Source: CALKJP01 sp046299555
Lineage (GTDB): Bacteria > Bacteroidota > Bacteroidia > JACCXN01
NCBI GenBank assembly: GCA_046299555.1
Contig: JBKBHS010000001.1
Location: 496,001 to 560,000 of the forward strand
DNA length: 64,000 nt
Direction of reading: 5' to 3'
Part shown: in pieces, positions 24,132 to 32,368 of the stretch
How the letters are laid out: every line of letters starts with the position of its first letter
How positions within the stretch are numbered: the stretch's first letter is position 1
Notes under the pieces: model-generated
Seen by the model: only the letters and a program-made list of their open reading frames with translations
Told to the model about the DNA's origin: nothing
Database searches by the model: none
Program-made: the position numbers and the translations under genes

Positions 24132-26675
24132 ATGCTGCGTAAATTTAGTTATATTGTTTTATTGTTTGTTTTTGTATTGCCCTCCTTCATTAAGGCGCAG
24201 GTATTAATTGGCGGAGTAAATATTGAGGAAATGAAATTTGAAGAACCTCAGGAATACGAAATTGGAGGTATTACCATAAGCGGCATTCAATATTTAGACA
24301 AAAACGTTTTAATAATGTTGTCGGGGCTTTCAGTAGGTGAAAAGTTAATGATTCCCGGACAAAAAATTTCTAAATCCATTGATAATTTATGGGAACAAGG
24401 ATTGTTTTCAGATATTAAACTATACGCCACCAAAGTTCAGGGTAACGTTATATTTCTTAATTTTCAATTAGAAGAGCGCCCGCGACTTTCCAAATTTTCA
24501 TTTAAAGGAGTACGAAAAGCCGAAGCTGATGAATTACGCAAACAACTCAAAATTATTCGCGGACAAGTTGTAACCAAAAATGTTATTAGCACTTCAACAG
24601 CCACCATTAAAAAGTTTTATATTGATAAGGGTTATTTGAATGTTGATGTTATAACATCAGAAATACCCGACTCTACCCTAAAAAACAATGTAATATTGGT
24701 GTTTAACGTAGATAAGAAAAACAGAGTAAAAATTAAAAACATTAATTTTTACGGTAATGAAAATATTCAAAGTTCGGCACTCAGACGATACATGAAAGAA
24801 ACCAAGCAGGCTCGTTGGTATAATATTTTTAAAGCATCAAAATATATTGAAGATAATGTGGAAAAAGATTTAGAAAAAGTAATTGAAAAATATAATGCCA
24901 AAGGTTTTAGAGATGCACAAATAATAAGAGATTCGGTATATAAAATAGACGATAAGTATGTTAATTTAGATATTGAAGTAAAAGAAGGCAATCGGTTTTA
25001 CTTTAGAAATATTACCTGGGTTGGTAATTCAAAACATTCTACCAAAGAGTTAAACAATATTTTAGGTATTAAAAAAGGCGATATTTATAATCAGCAAGTA
25101 TTAGAATCGCGCTTATTTATGAATCCTAACGGCAGAGATATAACATCGCTTTATATGGACGATGGATACTTATTCTTTCAGGCTACACCGGTAGAGGTTT
25201 TGGTAGAAAACGATTCGATTGATATTGAAATACGCTTGTATGAAGGCAAGCAAGCTACTATTAACAGAGTTACGGTAATGGGTAATACCAAAACCAACGA
25301 CCATGTAATAATGCGCGAAATTAGAACCAAACCGGGGCAGTTGTTTAGTCGTTCCGATATAATTCGAACACAGCGCGAATTAGCACAGCTCGGATATTTC
25401 GATCAGGAAAAATTAAATGTAACCCCAAAACCTAATCCGGCCGATGGAACAGTTGATATTGAATATACCGTTGAAGAGCGTCCATCCGATCAGGTAGAGC
25501 TTTCTGGAGGTTGGGGGGCAAACAGAGTAGTAGGTACATTGGGGGTTACGTTCAATAATTTTTCTGCCAGAAATTTCTTTAAGAAAAATGCTTGGCGTCC
25601 ATTGCCTGCCGGTGATGGTCAGCGCTTAAGCGTAAGAGCACAAACTACAGGAACCTGGTTTCAGTCGTATAACATGTCATTTACTGAGCCATGGTTAGGA
25701 GGTAAACGCCCTAATTCATTAACCGTAAGTTTATATCATTCCATACAGTCGAATGGCGAAAAACGCTACGTTAAAAATGCTGAAGGGGCAAGGGTTTTAA
25801 ATGAAAAACGTCAAGGCATTGATATTACGGGGCTATCAGTTGGTTTAGGACGCAGATTACAATGGCCGGATGACTTTTTTACCATTTATCAAGAAGCCAC
25901 TTATCAGCATTATGAAATAAACAAATGGCCGGCATTCTTATTTAATGAAGGTATTGCCAATAACTTGAGCTATAAACTTTCCATTTCAAGAAATTCAATT
26001 GATGCGCCTATTTATCCTAGAAAAGGCTCTCAAACTACTTTAACCTTACAATTAACTCCGCCTTATTCCTTTTTTAGAACCGATTCAACCGGAAATCGTG
26101 TAGAAGATTACAGCGGATATACGCTACAAGAGCGTTACAAATGGGTAGAATATCATAAATGGAAGTTTACTACTTCTTGGTTTACAAATTTGGCAGGAAA
26201 TTTGGTATTAAACACACGTGCCGGTTTTGGTTTTCTGGCTATGTATAACCGAAGCCTTGGTGCAGCGCCCTTTGAACGATTTTATTTAGGTGGTAGCGGA
26301 CTAACAGGTTTTGCATTAGATGGTAGAGAAATAATTGCCTTAAGAGGATATGATGATCAATCACTTTCTCCTGCTATTGGAGGTACCATTATTAGCAAGT
26401 ATACCATGGAATTGCGATTCCCGGTTTCTTTAAATCCAAATGCAACGGTTTACTTGCTTGGATTTACAGAGGCAGGAAATACCTGGAACCGATTCAGAGA
26501 TTACAATCCTTTTGCCGTTAAACGTTCTGCAGGCGTTGGGGTAAGAGTGTTTTTACCAATGTTCGGTTTATTAGGTCTTGATTGGGGTTATCGTTTTGAT
26601 GATGTTCCAACAGCTCCACAAATGAAAAAATCGCAGGTGCACTTCACCATTGGGTTTAACTTAGGTGAATTATAA
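24132..26675 (+). CDS. bamA: Outer-membrane protein assembly factor BamA
   Basis: This 847-residue Omp85 protein has a signal peptide followed by about five POTRA repeats (for example ITISGIQYLDKNVLIMLSGL, KIKNINFYGNENIQSSALRR, RFYFRNITWVGNSKHSTKEL). The C-terminal 16-strand barrel includes RFYLGGSGLTGFALDGRE near the VRGF/Y lid region. BamA inserts beta-barrel proteins into the outer membrane. The position with uppS upstream and two skp-like chaperone genes downstream is the classical arrangement. Confidence 0.95.
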   Translation: MLRKFSYIVLLFVFVLPSFIKAQVLIGGVNIEEMKFEEPQEYEIGGITISGIQYLDKNVLIMLSGLSVGEKLMIPGQKISKSIDNLWEQGLFSDIKLYATKVQGNVIFLNFQLEERPRLSKFSFKGVRKAEADELRKQLKIIRGQVVTKNVISTSTATIKKFYIDKGYLNVDVITSEIPDSTLKNNVILVFNVDKKNRVKIKNINFYGNENIQSSALRRYMKETKQARWYNIFKASKYIEDNVEKDLEKVIEKYNAKGFRDAQIIRDSVYKIDDKYVNLDIEVKEGNRFYFRNITWVGNSKHSTKELNNILGIKKGDIYNQQVLESRLFMNPNGRDITSLYMDDGYLFFQATPVEVLVENDSIDIEIRLYEGKQATINRVTVMGNTKTNDHVIMREIRTKPGQLFSRSDIIRTQRELAQLGYFDQEKLNVTPKPNPADGTVDIEYTVEERPSDQVELSGGWGANRVVGTLGVTFNNFSARNFFKKNAWRPLPAGDGQRLSVRAQTTGTWFQSYNMSFTEPWLGGKRPNSLTVSLYHSIQSNGEKRYVKNAEGARVLNEKRQGIDITGLSVGLGRRLQWPDDFFTIYQEATYQHYEINKWPAFLFNEGIANNLSYKLSISRNSIDAPIYPRKGSQTTLTLQLTPPYSFFRTDSTGNRVEDYSGYTLQERYKWVEYHKWKFTTSWFTNLAGNLVLNTRAGFGFLAMYNRSLGAAPFERFYLGGSGLTGFALDGREIIALRGYDDQSLSPAIGGTIISKYTMELRFPVSLNPNATVYLLGFTEAGNTWNRFRDYNPFAVKRSAGVGVRVFLPMFGLLGLDWGYRFDDVPTAPQMKKSQVHFTIGFNLGEL

Positions 26676-26710
26676 AAAATGTAATTAAATTCGCTCGCTA
26701 AAGAGCATAA

Positions 26711-26716
26711 AGGAGG
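26711..26716 (+). promoter_or_regulatory. Strong Shine-Dalgarno sequence before the first skp gene
   Basis: AGGAGG sits 9 nt before the ATG at 26726. The surrounding bases, AAAGGAGGAAA then ATTATG, closely resemble the site at 14151-14171 in front of another gene. Confidence 0.6.
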
Positions 26717-26725
26717 AAACACATT

Positions 26726-27250
26726 ATGAATAAAAAATTTTTAATGATACTAATGGTTGTACTTAGTATAACAAGTATCGCTAAAGCCCAAAAATATGCT
26801 TATATTGATTCAGAGTATATTCTATCAAAAATTCCTGAACATCAGGCGGCACAGCAACAATTAGATAATTTGTCGGTACAATGGCAAAAAGAAATTGAAG
26901 CCAAATATGCTGAAATAGACAAGTTATACAAAGCTTATCAAGCTGAACAGATTTTACTAACCGAAGAGCTAAAACGCAAACGCGAAAATGAAATTATTAA
27001 TAAAGAAAAAGAAGCAAAAGAATTGCAAAAGCAACGTTTTGGAGTTGATGGCGAATTGTTTAAAAAGCGTCAGGAGCTTATTAAGCCTATACAAGATAAA
27101 ATTTATACAGCCGTTAAAGATATTGCTGTAAAAGAAAATTTAGCCGTAGTGTTTGATAAAGCCGGAAGTTTAAGTATGATGTACACTAATCCTAAATTTG
27201 ATAAAAGTGATGCCGTTTTAGAAGCATTAGGATATAAATCAACAAAATAA
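26726..27250 (+). CDS. OmpH/Skp family periplasmic chaperone, copy 1
   Basis: This 174-residue protein has a signal peptide (1-21), a strand KYAYIDSEYILSKIPEHQAA, a long charged coiled-coil stretch (about 45-115) and a closing strand ENLAVVFDKAGSLSMMYTNP. This is the Skp jellyfish-like architecture. Skp trimers hold unfolded outer-membrane proteins in the periplasm and deliver them to BamA, encoded 50 bp upstream. The strong AGGAGG site implies high translation. A paralogue follows 41 bp downstream. Confidence 0.92.
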   Translation: MNKKFLMILMVVLSITSIAKAQKYAYIDSEYILSKIPEHQAAQQQLDNLSVQWQKEIEAKYAEIDKLYKAYQAEQILLTEELKRKRENEIINKEKEAKELQKQRFGVDGELFKKRQELIKPIQDKIYTAVKDIAVKENLAVVFDKAGSLSMMYTNPKFDKSDAVLEALGYKSTK

Positions 27251-27291
27251 TACTATTTTTACACACCAAATTTTTAAACGCATCAAACAAT

Positions 27292-27798
27292 ATGAAATCA
27301 TTAATTAAAAAATCTTTCGTAGTAGCTTTCGCTTTTTTAACAACAAGTTTATTTGCTCAAAAATTCGGATATGTAGATTCAAACGAATTAATGTTAGGTA
27401 TGCCCGAACGTAAAAAGGCCGAAGCGGATTTACAAGCTTATGCGCAACAATTGCAACAACAATTACAAGCCATGTCGGCAGAGTTTGAAGCAAAAGTTGC
27501 CGAATATCAACAAAAAGAATCATCATATATCGAATCGGTTAAAAAAGCCAAATTGAAAGAAATAACCGACTTGGAAACAAGAATCAAAGAATTTCAAATG
27601 ACAGCTCAAGATGATTTGAAAAACAAAGAAGAAGAATTGCTTAAACCAATGGTTGAAAAGATTAAAAAAACTATTGCAGATTTTGCAAAAGAAAACAAAT
27701 ACAGCTACATATTTGATTCTGCTGCCGGCACCTTACTATACATGCCTGAAAGCGATAATTTAGGTCCGCAGATTAAGAAAAAACTAGGAATTCAATAA
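27292..27798 (+). CDS. OmpH/Skp family periplasmic chaperone, copy 2
   Basis: This 168-residue protein has the same layout as the preceding copy: a signal peptide (1-22), KFGYVDSNELMLGMPERKKA, a Gln/Glu/Lys-rich coiled coil (about 45-125), and a YSYIFDSAAGTLLYMPESDN end strand. It probably works with BamA as an outer-membrane protein chaperone, possibly with a different client set from copy 1. A terminator directly follows, ending the envelope operon. Confidence 0.92.
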   Translation: MKSLIKKSFVVAFAFLTTSLFAQKFGYVDSNELMLGMPERKKAEADLQAYAQQLQQQLQAMSAEFEAKVAEYQQKESSYIESVKKAKLKEITDLETRIKEFQMTAQDDLKNKEEELLKPMVEKIKKTIADFAKENKYSYIFDSAAGTLLYMPESDNLGPQIKKKLGIQ

Positions 27799-27803
27799 AC
27801 CTT

Positions 27804-27828
27804 AAATCCCTCATTTGAGGGATTTTTT
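27804..27828 (+). terminator. Rho-independent terminator after skp genes
   Basis: AATCCCTCATTTGAGGGATT hairpin followed by a T run, immediately after the second skp stop codon. murI starts only 11 nt later. Confidence 0.85.
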
Positions 27829-27839
27829 GTACTATTTAA

Positions 27840-28658
27840 GTGATTAAAGCAAACGCTCCTATAGGAATATTCGATTCCGGCATTGGTGGACTTACCGTAG
27901 CTAATGCTATTAGCAAACATTTACCAAACGAACAATTTATATATTTTGGCGATACTGCTCATTTGCCTTATGGCGATAAGTCGCCCGATTCTATTAAATA
28001 TTATTCCATTAGAATAGCACAGTTCTTACTCGATCAAAAATGTAAGGCTATTGTTATTGCGTGTAATACAGCATCGGCCATTGCCTTCGAAACCGTAAAA
28101 TCATTTGTAGGAAATAAAGCCATTGTAATAAATGTAATAGATCCGGTAGTAGAGTATGTAGCCAATCATCCGAAAATAGAAAAGGTAGGCGTAATTGGAA
28201 CAAAAGCAACCATTAAAACCAATGTTTATGCCTCTAAAATAAATGCATTAAACCAGCAGTTAAAAGTAGCATCACTTGCCACTCCTTTGCTGGCACCCAT
28301 GATTGAAGAAGGGTTTTTTAATAATAAAATCAGCCGCACGGTGATACATTCTTATTTATCGAGTACAAAATTAAAAAAGATTGATGCTCTTATTTTAGCG
28401 TGCACCCATTATCCATTAATTAAAAACGAAGTGGCTGAATTTTATAAAAAAGATGTAAAAATTATTGATTCAGCTGATGTAGTAGCGCAATATACCAAAC
28501 ATATATTATCCTATCACAAATTATTAAACAGCTCCTCCACTAATAAACAAAAGAAGCATCGTTTTTTTGTTTCGGACTATACCGAAAGCTTTGAAAAAAG
28601 CGCCAAACATTTCTTTAAAGATAAAATCCAATTAGAAGAAGCAGATATCTGGAAATAA
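27840..28658 (+). CDS. murI: Glutamate racemase
   Basis: This 272-residue enzyme interconverts L- and D-glutamate for peptidoglycan. It has the N-terminal IGIFDSGIGGLTV motif, the first catalytic cysteine Cys75 in VIACNTASA and the second, Cys188, in ILACTHYPLI. The start is GTG at 27840, 11 nt after a terminator. The C-terminal tail FFVSDYTESFEKSAKHFF is normal for the family. Confidence 0.95.
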   Translation: MIKANAPIGIFDSGIGGLTVANAISKHLPNEQFIYFGDTAHLPYGDKSPDSIKYYSIRIAQFLLDQKCKAIVIACNTASAIAFETVKSFVGNKAIVINVIDPVVEYVANHPKIEKVGVIGTKATIKTNVYASKINALNQQLKVASLATPLLAPMIEEGFFNNKISRTVIHSYLSSTKLKKIDALILACTHYPLIKNEVAEFYKKDVKIIDSADVVAQYTKHILSYHKLLNSSSTNKQKKHRFFVSDYTESFEKSAKHFFKDKIQLEEADIWK

Positions 28659-28748
28659 AAAACTATTTAAATAACGTATTATTTTGATATAACATTATTT
28701 TTTCTAACTTTAGTTTGTCAAAAGTAACAACTAATATTAATTAATGTT

Positions 28749-30518
28749 ATGAAAAGGGTTTTGCTTCTTCTTATATATATAGTTAATAGCATTGTAGGTA
28801 ACTCACAAAGCACAAACTATTTTGAAAAATTTTATTTTGTGGATAGCATTATAAATCCTTATAAAGGAGCAAGAGCAACATTTCCATTTGAGCTTAATGG
28901 CAATTACCACATTTCTGGATTCAATTCTTTTAATGTTGGGAATTCAATGGGCTATCGAGATGCTTTTGTTTTGAAATCGAATAATTATGGTGATAGTATA
29001 ATATCTAAAACAGATTTTAATAATCATAATAAAGATTTGAGATGTCAAGAAATATATAATATAAAAAGCAATTTATACATATTTGGAAGTTATTATGATT
29101 CTATTGTAGAATATTCGAATCTTTTTTTAACAATATTGGATACAAATTATATTGAAATAAGCAGAAAATATATTGTTTTTGATACAATAACGAGTGGAGT
29201 TGACAGTGGAGTAGTTTTAAATTTTATACCCTCAAGGGTGAAACTTTTAAAAGATAGCACATTTTTAATACTAGGAAGATGTTATAATCCGGGAAACTAT
29301 CATAAACCAATGTATTTTAAATTAGATACACTTGGTAATATAATATGGAATAAGAAAATAGAAGAACCTATAAGTGGACAATTTCATGCAGCATTCGGTG
29401 ATGCAGTAGAACTTCCTGATAATAGCATTGTATTTTCAGGATACAAAAATTTTGAATATTGTAATTTTCATAACAGCGATATTTGGATTGCTAAGGCTGA
29501 TAAATTTGGAAATTTACTATGGGATGTAAATTGGTATAGTCCTCCACAATTAAGTAATTATGAAAGTGCTTTAAGTATTGCTTATGATGAAATTGAAAAT
29601 AGTTTAGCTATTTCAACTGTAAGAAATCAAATTCCTTATTTGTTTAAGATTGATACTTCGGGAGCTTTTTATTATAATTTTGATAATCCAACTTATGAAG
29701 ATAATTCAACCATTCTGGGCTCCTTTAGCAGTATTATAAATACTCATGATGGAAATTTTCTAGCAATAGGATATAGAAAAAAACAATCAAATAATAATAA
29801 TTCGGAAGCATTTATTGTAAAATATAACAACTACGGAAGTTTTTTGTGGAAAAGAAAATTTATAGGTTTTAATAATGGACATGTAAATTTTACGAATGGA
29901 ATTGCAACTTCAGATGGAGGTTTCCTTTTAACCGGTTCTGCCGATACTCCAATCTATACTTTGAATTTTAGAAAAGTAAGTGCGTATGTAGTTAAAACCA
30001 ATTGTTTAGGTTTTACAGGTCCTCCACAGGCACAAATGCAATGCAGCGGCACAGGCTTAAATTATACCTTTACCAACCTAAGCGAGCGAGCAGATAGCTG
30101 CTATTTAGATTTTGGCGATGGCAGCCCTGTATTAGTTATTAGAGCCGAGCACGATACTTTCCCCATTAATCATACCTATGCGGCACAAGGCAATTATCAA
30201 ATAACATTAATCGCCACCGCCTGTGGCGAAGCCGATACTATGGTATGCAGCTTTAATACTTCTACCGGAGCCTTGTATGATGCGGAGGATGCTATAAGTG
30301 TTTTTCCCAACCCTGCAAGTCAGCATTTAACAATAAAATCGTCATCAATCCTAAAAAATATAAGCATTTATAATGCTTTTGGAGCTTTAGTTTACAAAGA
30401 AAAAGTTGAAAATACTAATACAAAGATAATTAATGTTGAAACATTAAAATCGGGAGTTTATTTTATTGAAGTAGAAGACGATTTGCGGTCAAAAATCGAA
30501 AAGGTTATTAAAAACTAA
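28749..30518 (+). CDS. Secreted protein with PKD domain and T9SS type A sorting domain
   Basis: This 589-residue protein has a signal peptide (KRVLLLLIYIVNSIVGNSQS). About 400 residues of beta-propeller-like repeats follow (SNNYGDSIISK, NSIVFSGYKNF, GGFLLTGSADT). A PKD domain (CYLDFGDGSPVLVI, HTYAAQGNYQITLIA, about 435-510) precedes the C-terminal sorting domain with SVFPNPASQHL and LKSGVYFIEV. It is predicted T9SS cargo. Base composition changes visibly at about position 30010: the propeller part is very AT-rich, while the PKD region is richer in G and C, suggesting modular assembly. It overlaps the next gene by 1 nt. Function unknown. Confidence 0.85.
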   Translation: MKRVLLLLIYIVNSIVGNSQSTNYFEKFYFVDSIINPYKGARATFPFELNGNYHISGFNSFNVGNSMGYRDAFVLKSNNYGDSIISKTDFNNHNKDLRCQEIYNIKSNLYIFGSYYDSIVEYSNLFLTILDTNYIEISRKYIVFDTITSGVDSGVVLNFIPSRVKLLKDSTFLILGRCYNPGNYHKPMYFKLDTLGNIIWNKKIEEPISGQFHAAFGDAVELPDNSIVFSGYKNFEYCNFHNSDIWIAKADKFGNLLWDVNWYSPPQLSNYESALSIAYDEIENSLAISTVRNQIPYLFKIDTSGAFYYNFDNPTYEDNSTILGSFSSIINTHDGNFLAIGYRKKQSNNNNSEAFIVKYNNYGSFLWKRKFIGFNNGHVNFTNGIATSDGGFLLTGSADTPIYTLNFRKVSAYVVKTNCLGFTGPPQAQMQCSGTGLNYTFTNLSERADSCYLDFGDGSPVLVIRAEHDTFPINHTYAAQGNYQITLIATACGEADTMVCSFNTSTGALYDAEDAISVFPNPASQHLTIKSSSILKNISIYNAFGALVYKEKVENTNTKIINVETLKSGVYFIEVEDDLRSKIEKVIKN

Positions 30519-32308
30519 TGTTTATGAAAGAGAAGTTTTTAGTAATATTAATAATTGCTTTAGGTATAAATTTATCTATAGCACAAAACTATCCCAGCGA
30601 TTGTATAACAGCCGTGCCGGTTTGCACAAACGATACAATACTTTTATTACCTAATACCGGAAGCGGTAATATTATAGATTTTACAAGTATAAACCATAGT
30701 GTTTCTAATCCAACAATAAATCCTGCAAGTACAAATTTAGGATGTTTGCTTTCTGGTGAATTGAATTCGTATTGGGTGCTCATTCATATTGGCAGCAATG
30801 GGACCTTGGAATTTGATATGGGAGCAGGCATACAAAACGGGCCATTAGACTGGATAATGTGGAAGTATGACACCGCTACATGCTCAGGCATATTTAACAA
30901 TACCTTAGCACCGGTAAGATGCAATTGGAACAGTTCTAGTATGGGTTGCGGAACCGGTATAGGTCCGGTACCATCGTATGCCTCCGGTTTTAGTTGTAAC
31001 ACCAACTATGAGCCAACATTAAATGTGTTAAGCGGTGAATCGTATATATTATGTATTTCTAATTACTTTAATGATACCGTTCAGCTACCAATTAATTTTA
31101 CAGGCACTGCTCAAATTTTATGTTCTCCTTTATTTGCATTAATAGGCGATACAATTTGTGAGGGGCAAACAGCCATAATAAGCGCTATAGGAGGTCATAA
31201 TCATGATTGGTCGGCCAATAGCGGTATAACACTAATGAATAACAATACACTTGCATGGGCAAGCCCAACAGTTACTACACAATACATTGTTTCAGCAAGT
31301 ATAATTAATGCAGGATTGGTATATGATACGGCTACGGTAGTAGTTTTACCTTCAAACGACCCACAATGTCAATCTAATTGTTCAGTAAATATACATCAAC
31401 CAAGCCCGGTTTGCGAAGGATTATCACTGACAATTACGGCTGATACTCTGCAAGGATACAATTACAATTGGATTACGCCAAACAGCAATGTTATTAATAA
31501 CCAAAGTTTGCTTTTATCATCAGTTCCTATGTGGAATGATAGTATCATAGTCCTAATGATTGATTCAGGATTAATTCAATGTTATGATACCATTACTTTA
31601 AATGTATTGCCAAAACCGCATATAAGTATAATACCTCCTACAGATACAATATGCCGTGGAGATACAGTAAATTTTACCTTTACCGGTGCAAATTGGTATA
31701 ATATAAGTCCTTCAAGTTATATAATAAATTATCAAATAAATGGATTTTCTGCAACGCCTAATTTTAGTTTATTGTATCAGATATATGGATATATCCCCAA
31801 TGGATGTTATGATGTAAAATATTTACCGGTTCATGTAAAACCTACTATAATACCCAATATATCCTATACCAATAATGTTTTAACTACTACGGCTACTCAA
31901 GTAACGTATCAATGGAACTTAAACGGTGTGCCTATACCCGGAGCAAATTCTCCCAGCTTTGTGCCACAGCAAAACGGTACTTATACATTAACAGTTACAA
32001 ATGTGCACAATTGTTCTGGAACATCTCAGCCAATAATTGTAACAAATGTAGGCGAAAATGATTGGCAAAACTCTGATGTAAAACTTGTTATTTATCCCAA
32101 TCCGGCAAACACATTACTAAACATACAATCATATAGTAATTTTAAAGAGATTAAATTAGTTGATTTTTTAGGTAAAATCATTTATCAAGAAAAAGAAATA
32201 AATAAAAACTTTTTACAAATTAATGTTGAAACATTAAAGTCAGGTATTTATATTATCGAAGTACAAGGGAATGGGTTTTTAAAAACAGAAAAACTTATTA
32301 AACAATAG
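30518..32308 (+). CDS. Secreted Ig-like repeat protein with T9SS type A sorting domain
   Basis: This 596-residue protein has a signal peptide (KEKFLVILIIALGINLSIAQ) and an N-terminal domain with several Cys (SDCITAVPVCTND, CSGIF...CNWNSSSMGCGTG). Several Ig-like beta domains follow (PSPVCEGLSLTITADTLQGY, PTDTICRGDTVNFTFTG). The C-terminal T9SS sorting domain has VIYPNPANTLL and LKSGIYIIEV. The sorting domain resembles that of the upstream neighbour at both protein and DNA level. The two genes overlap by 1 nt (TAATG) and are probably co-expressed. ATG 30524 is an alternative start. Confidence 0.85.
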   Translation: MFMKEKFLVILIIALGINLSIAQNYPSDCITAVPVCTNDTILLLPNTGSGNIIDFTSINHSVSNPTINPASTNLGCLLSGELNSYWVLIHIGSNGTLEFDMGAGIQNGPLDWIMWKYDTATCSGIFNNTLAPVRCNWNSSSMGCGTGIGPVPSYASGFSCNTNYEPTLNVLSGESYILCISNYFNDTVQLPINFTGTAQILCSPLFALIGDTICEGQTAIISAIGGHNHDWSANSGITLMNNNTLAWASPTVTTQYIVSASIINAGLVYDTATVVVLPSNDPQCQSNCSVNIHQPSPVCEGLSLTITADTLQGYNYNWITPNSNVINNQSLLLSSVPMWNDSIIVLMIDSGLIQCYDTITLNVLPKPHISIIPPTDTICRGDTVNFTFTGANWYNISPSSYIINYQINGFSATPNFSLLYQIYGYIPNGCYDVKYLPVHVKPTIIPNISYTNNVLTTTATQVTYQWNLNGVPIPGANSPSFVPQQNGTYTLTVTNVHNCSGTSQPIIVTNVGENDWQNSDVKLVIYPNPANTLLNIQSYSNFKEIKLVDFLGKIIYQEKEINKNFLQINVETLKSGIYIIEVQGNGFLKTEKLIKQ

Positions 32309-32316
32309 CTTCAAAT

Positions 32317-32347
32317 AAAAAAAGGAGCGCAATGCGCTCCTTTTTTA
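32317..32347. terminator. Bidirectional terminator
   Basis: GGAGCGC-AAT-GCGCTCC stem flanked by A and T runs, between the convergent T9SS genes. Confidence 0.85.
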
Positions 32348-32368
32348 GGCATACCTGTTATGTTTTAT

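Noticed and set aside
26726..27798. Recent duplication of the two skp/ompH genes
   Set aside because: Two diverged skp copies after bamA are common in Bacteroidota and the DNA is not closely similar.
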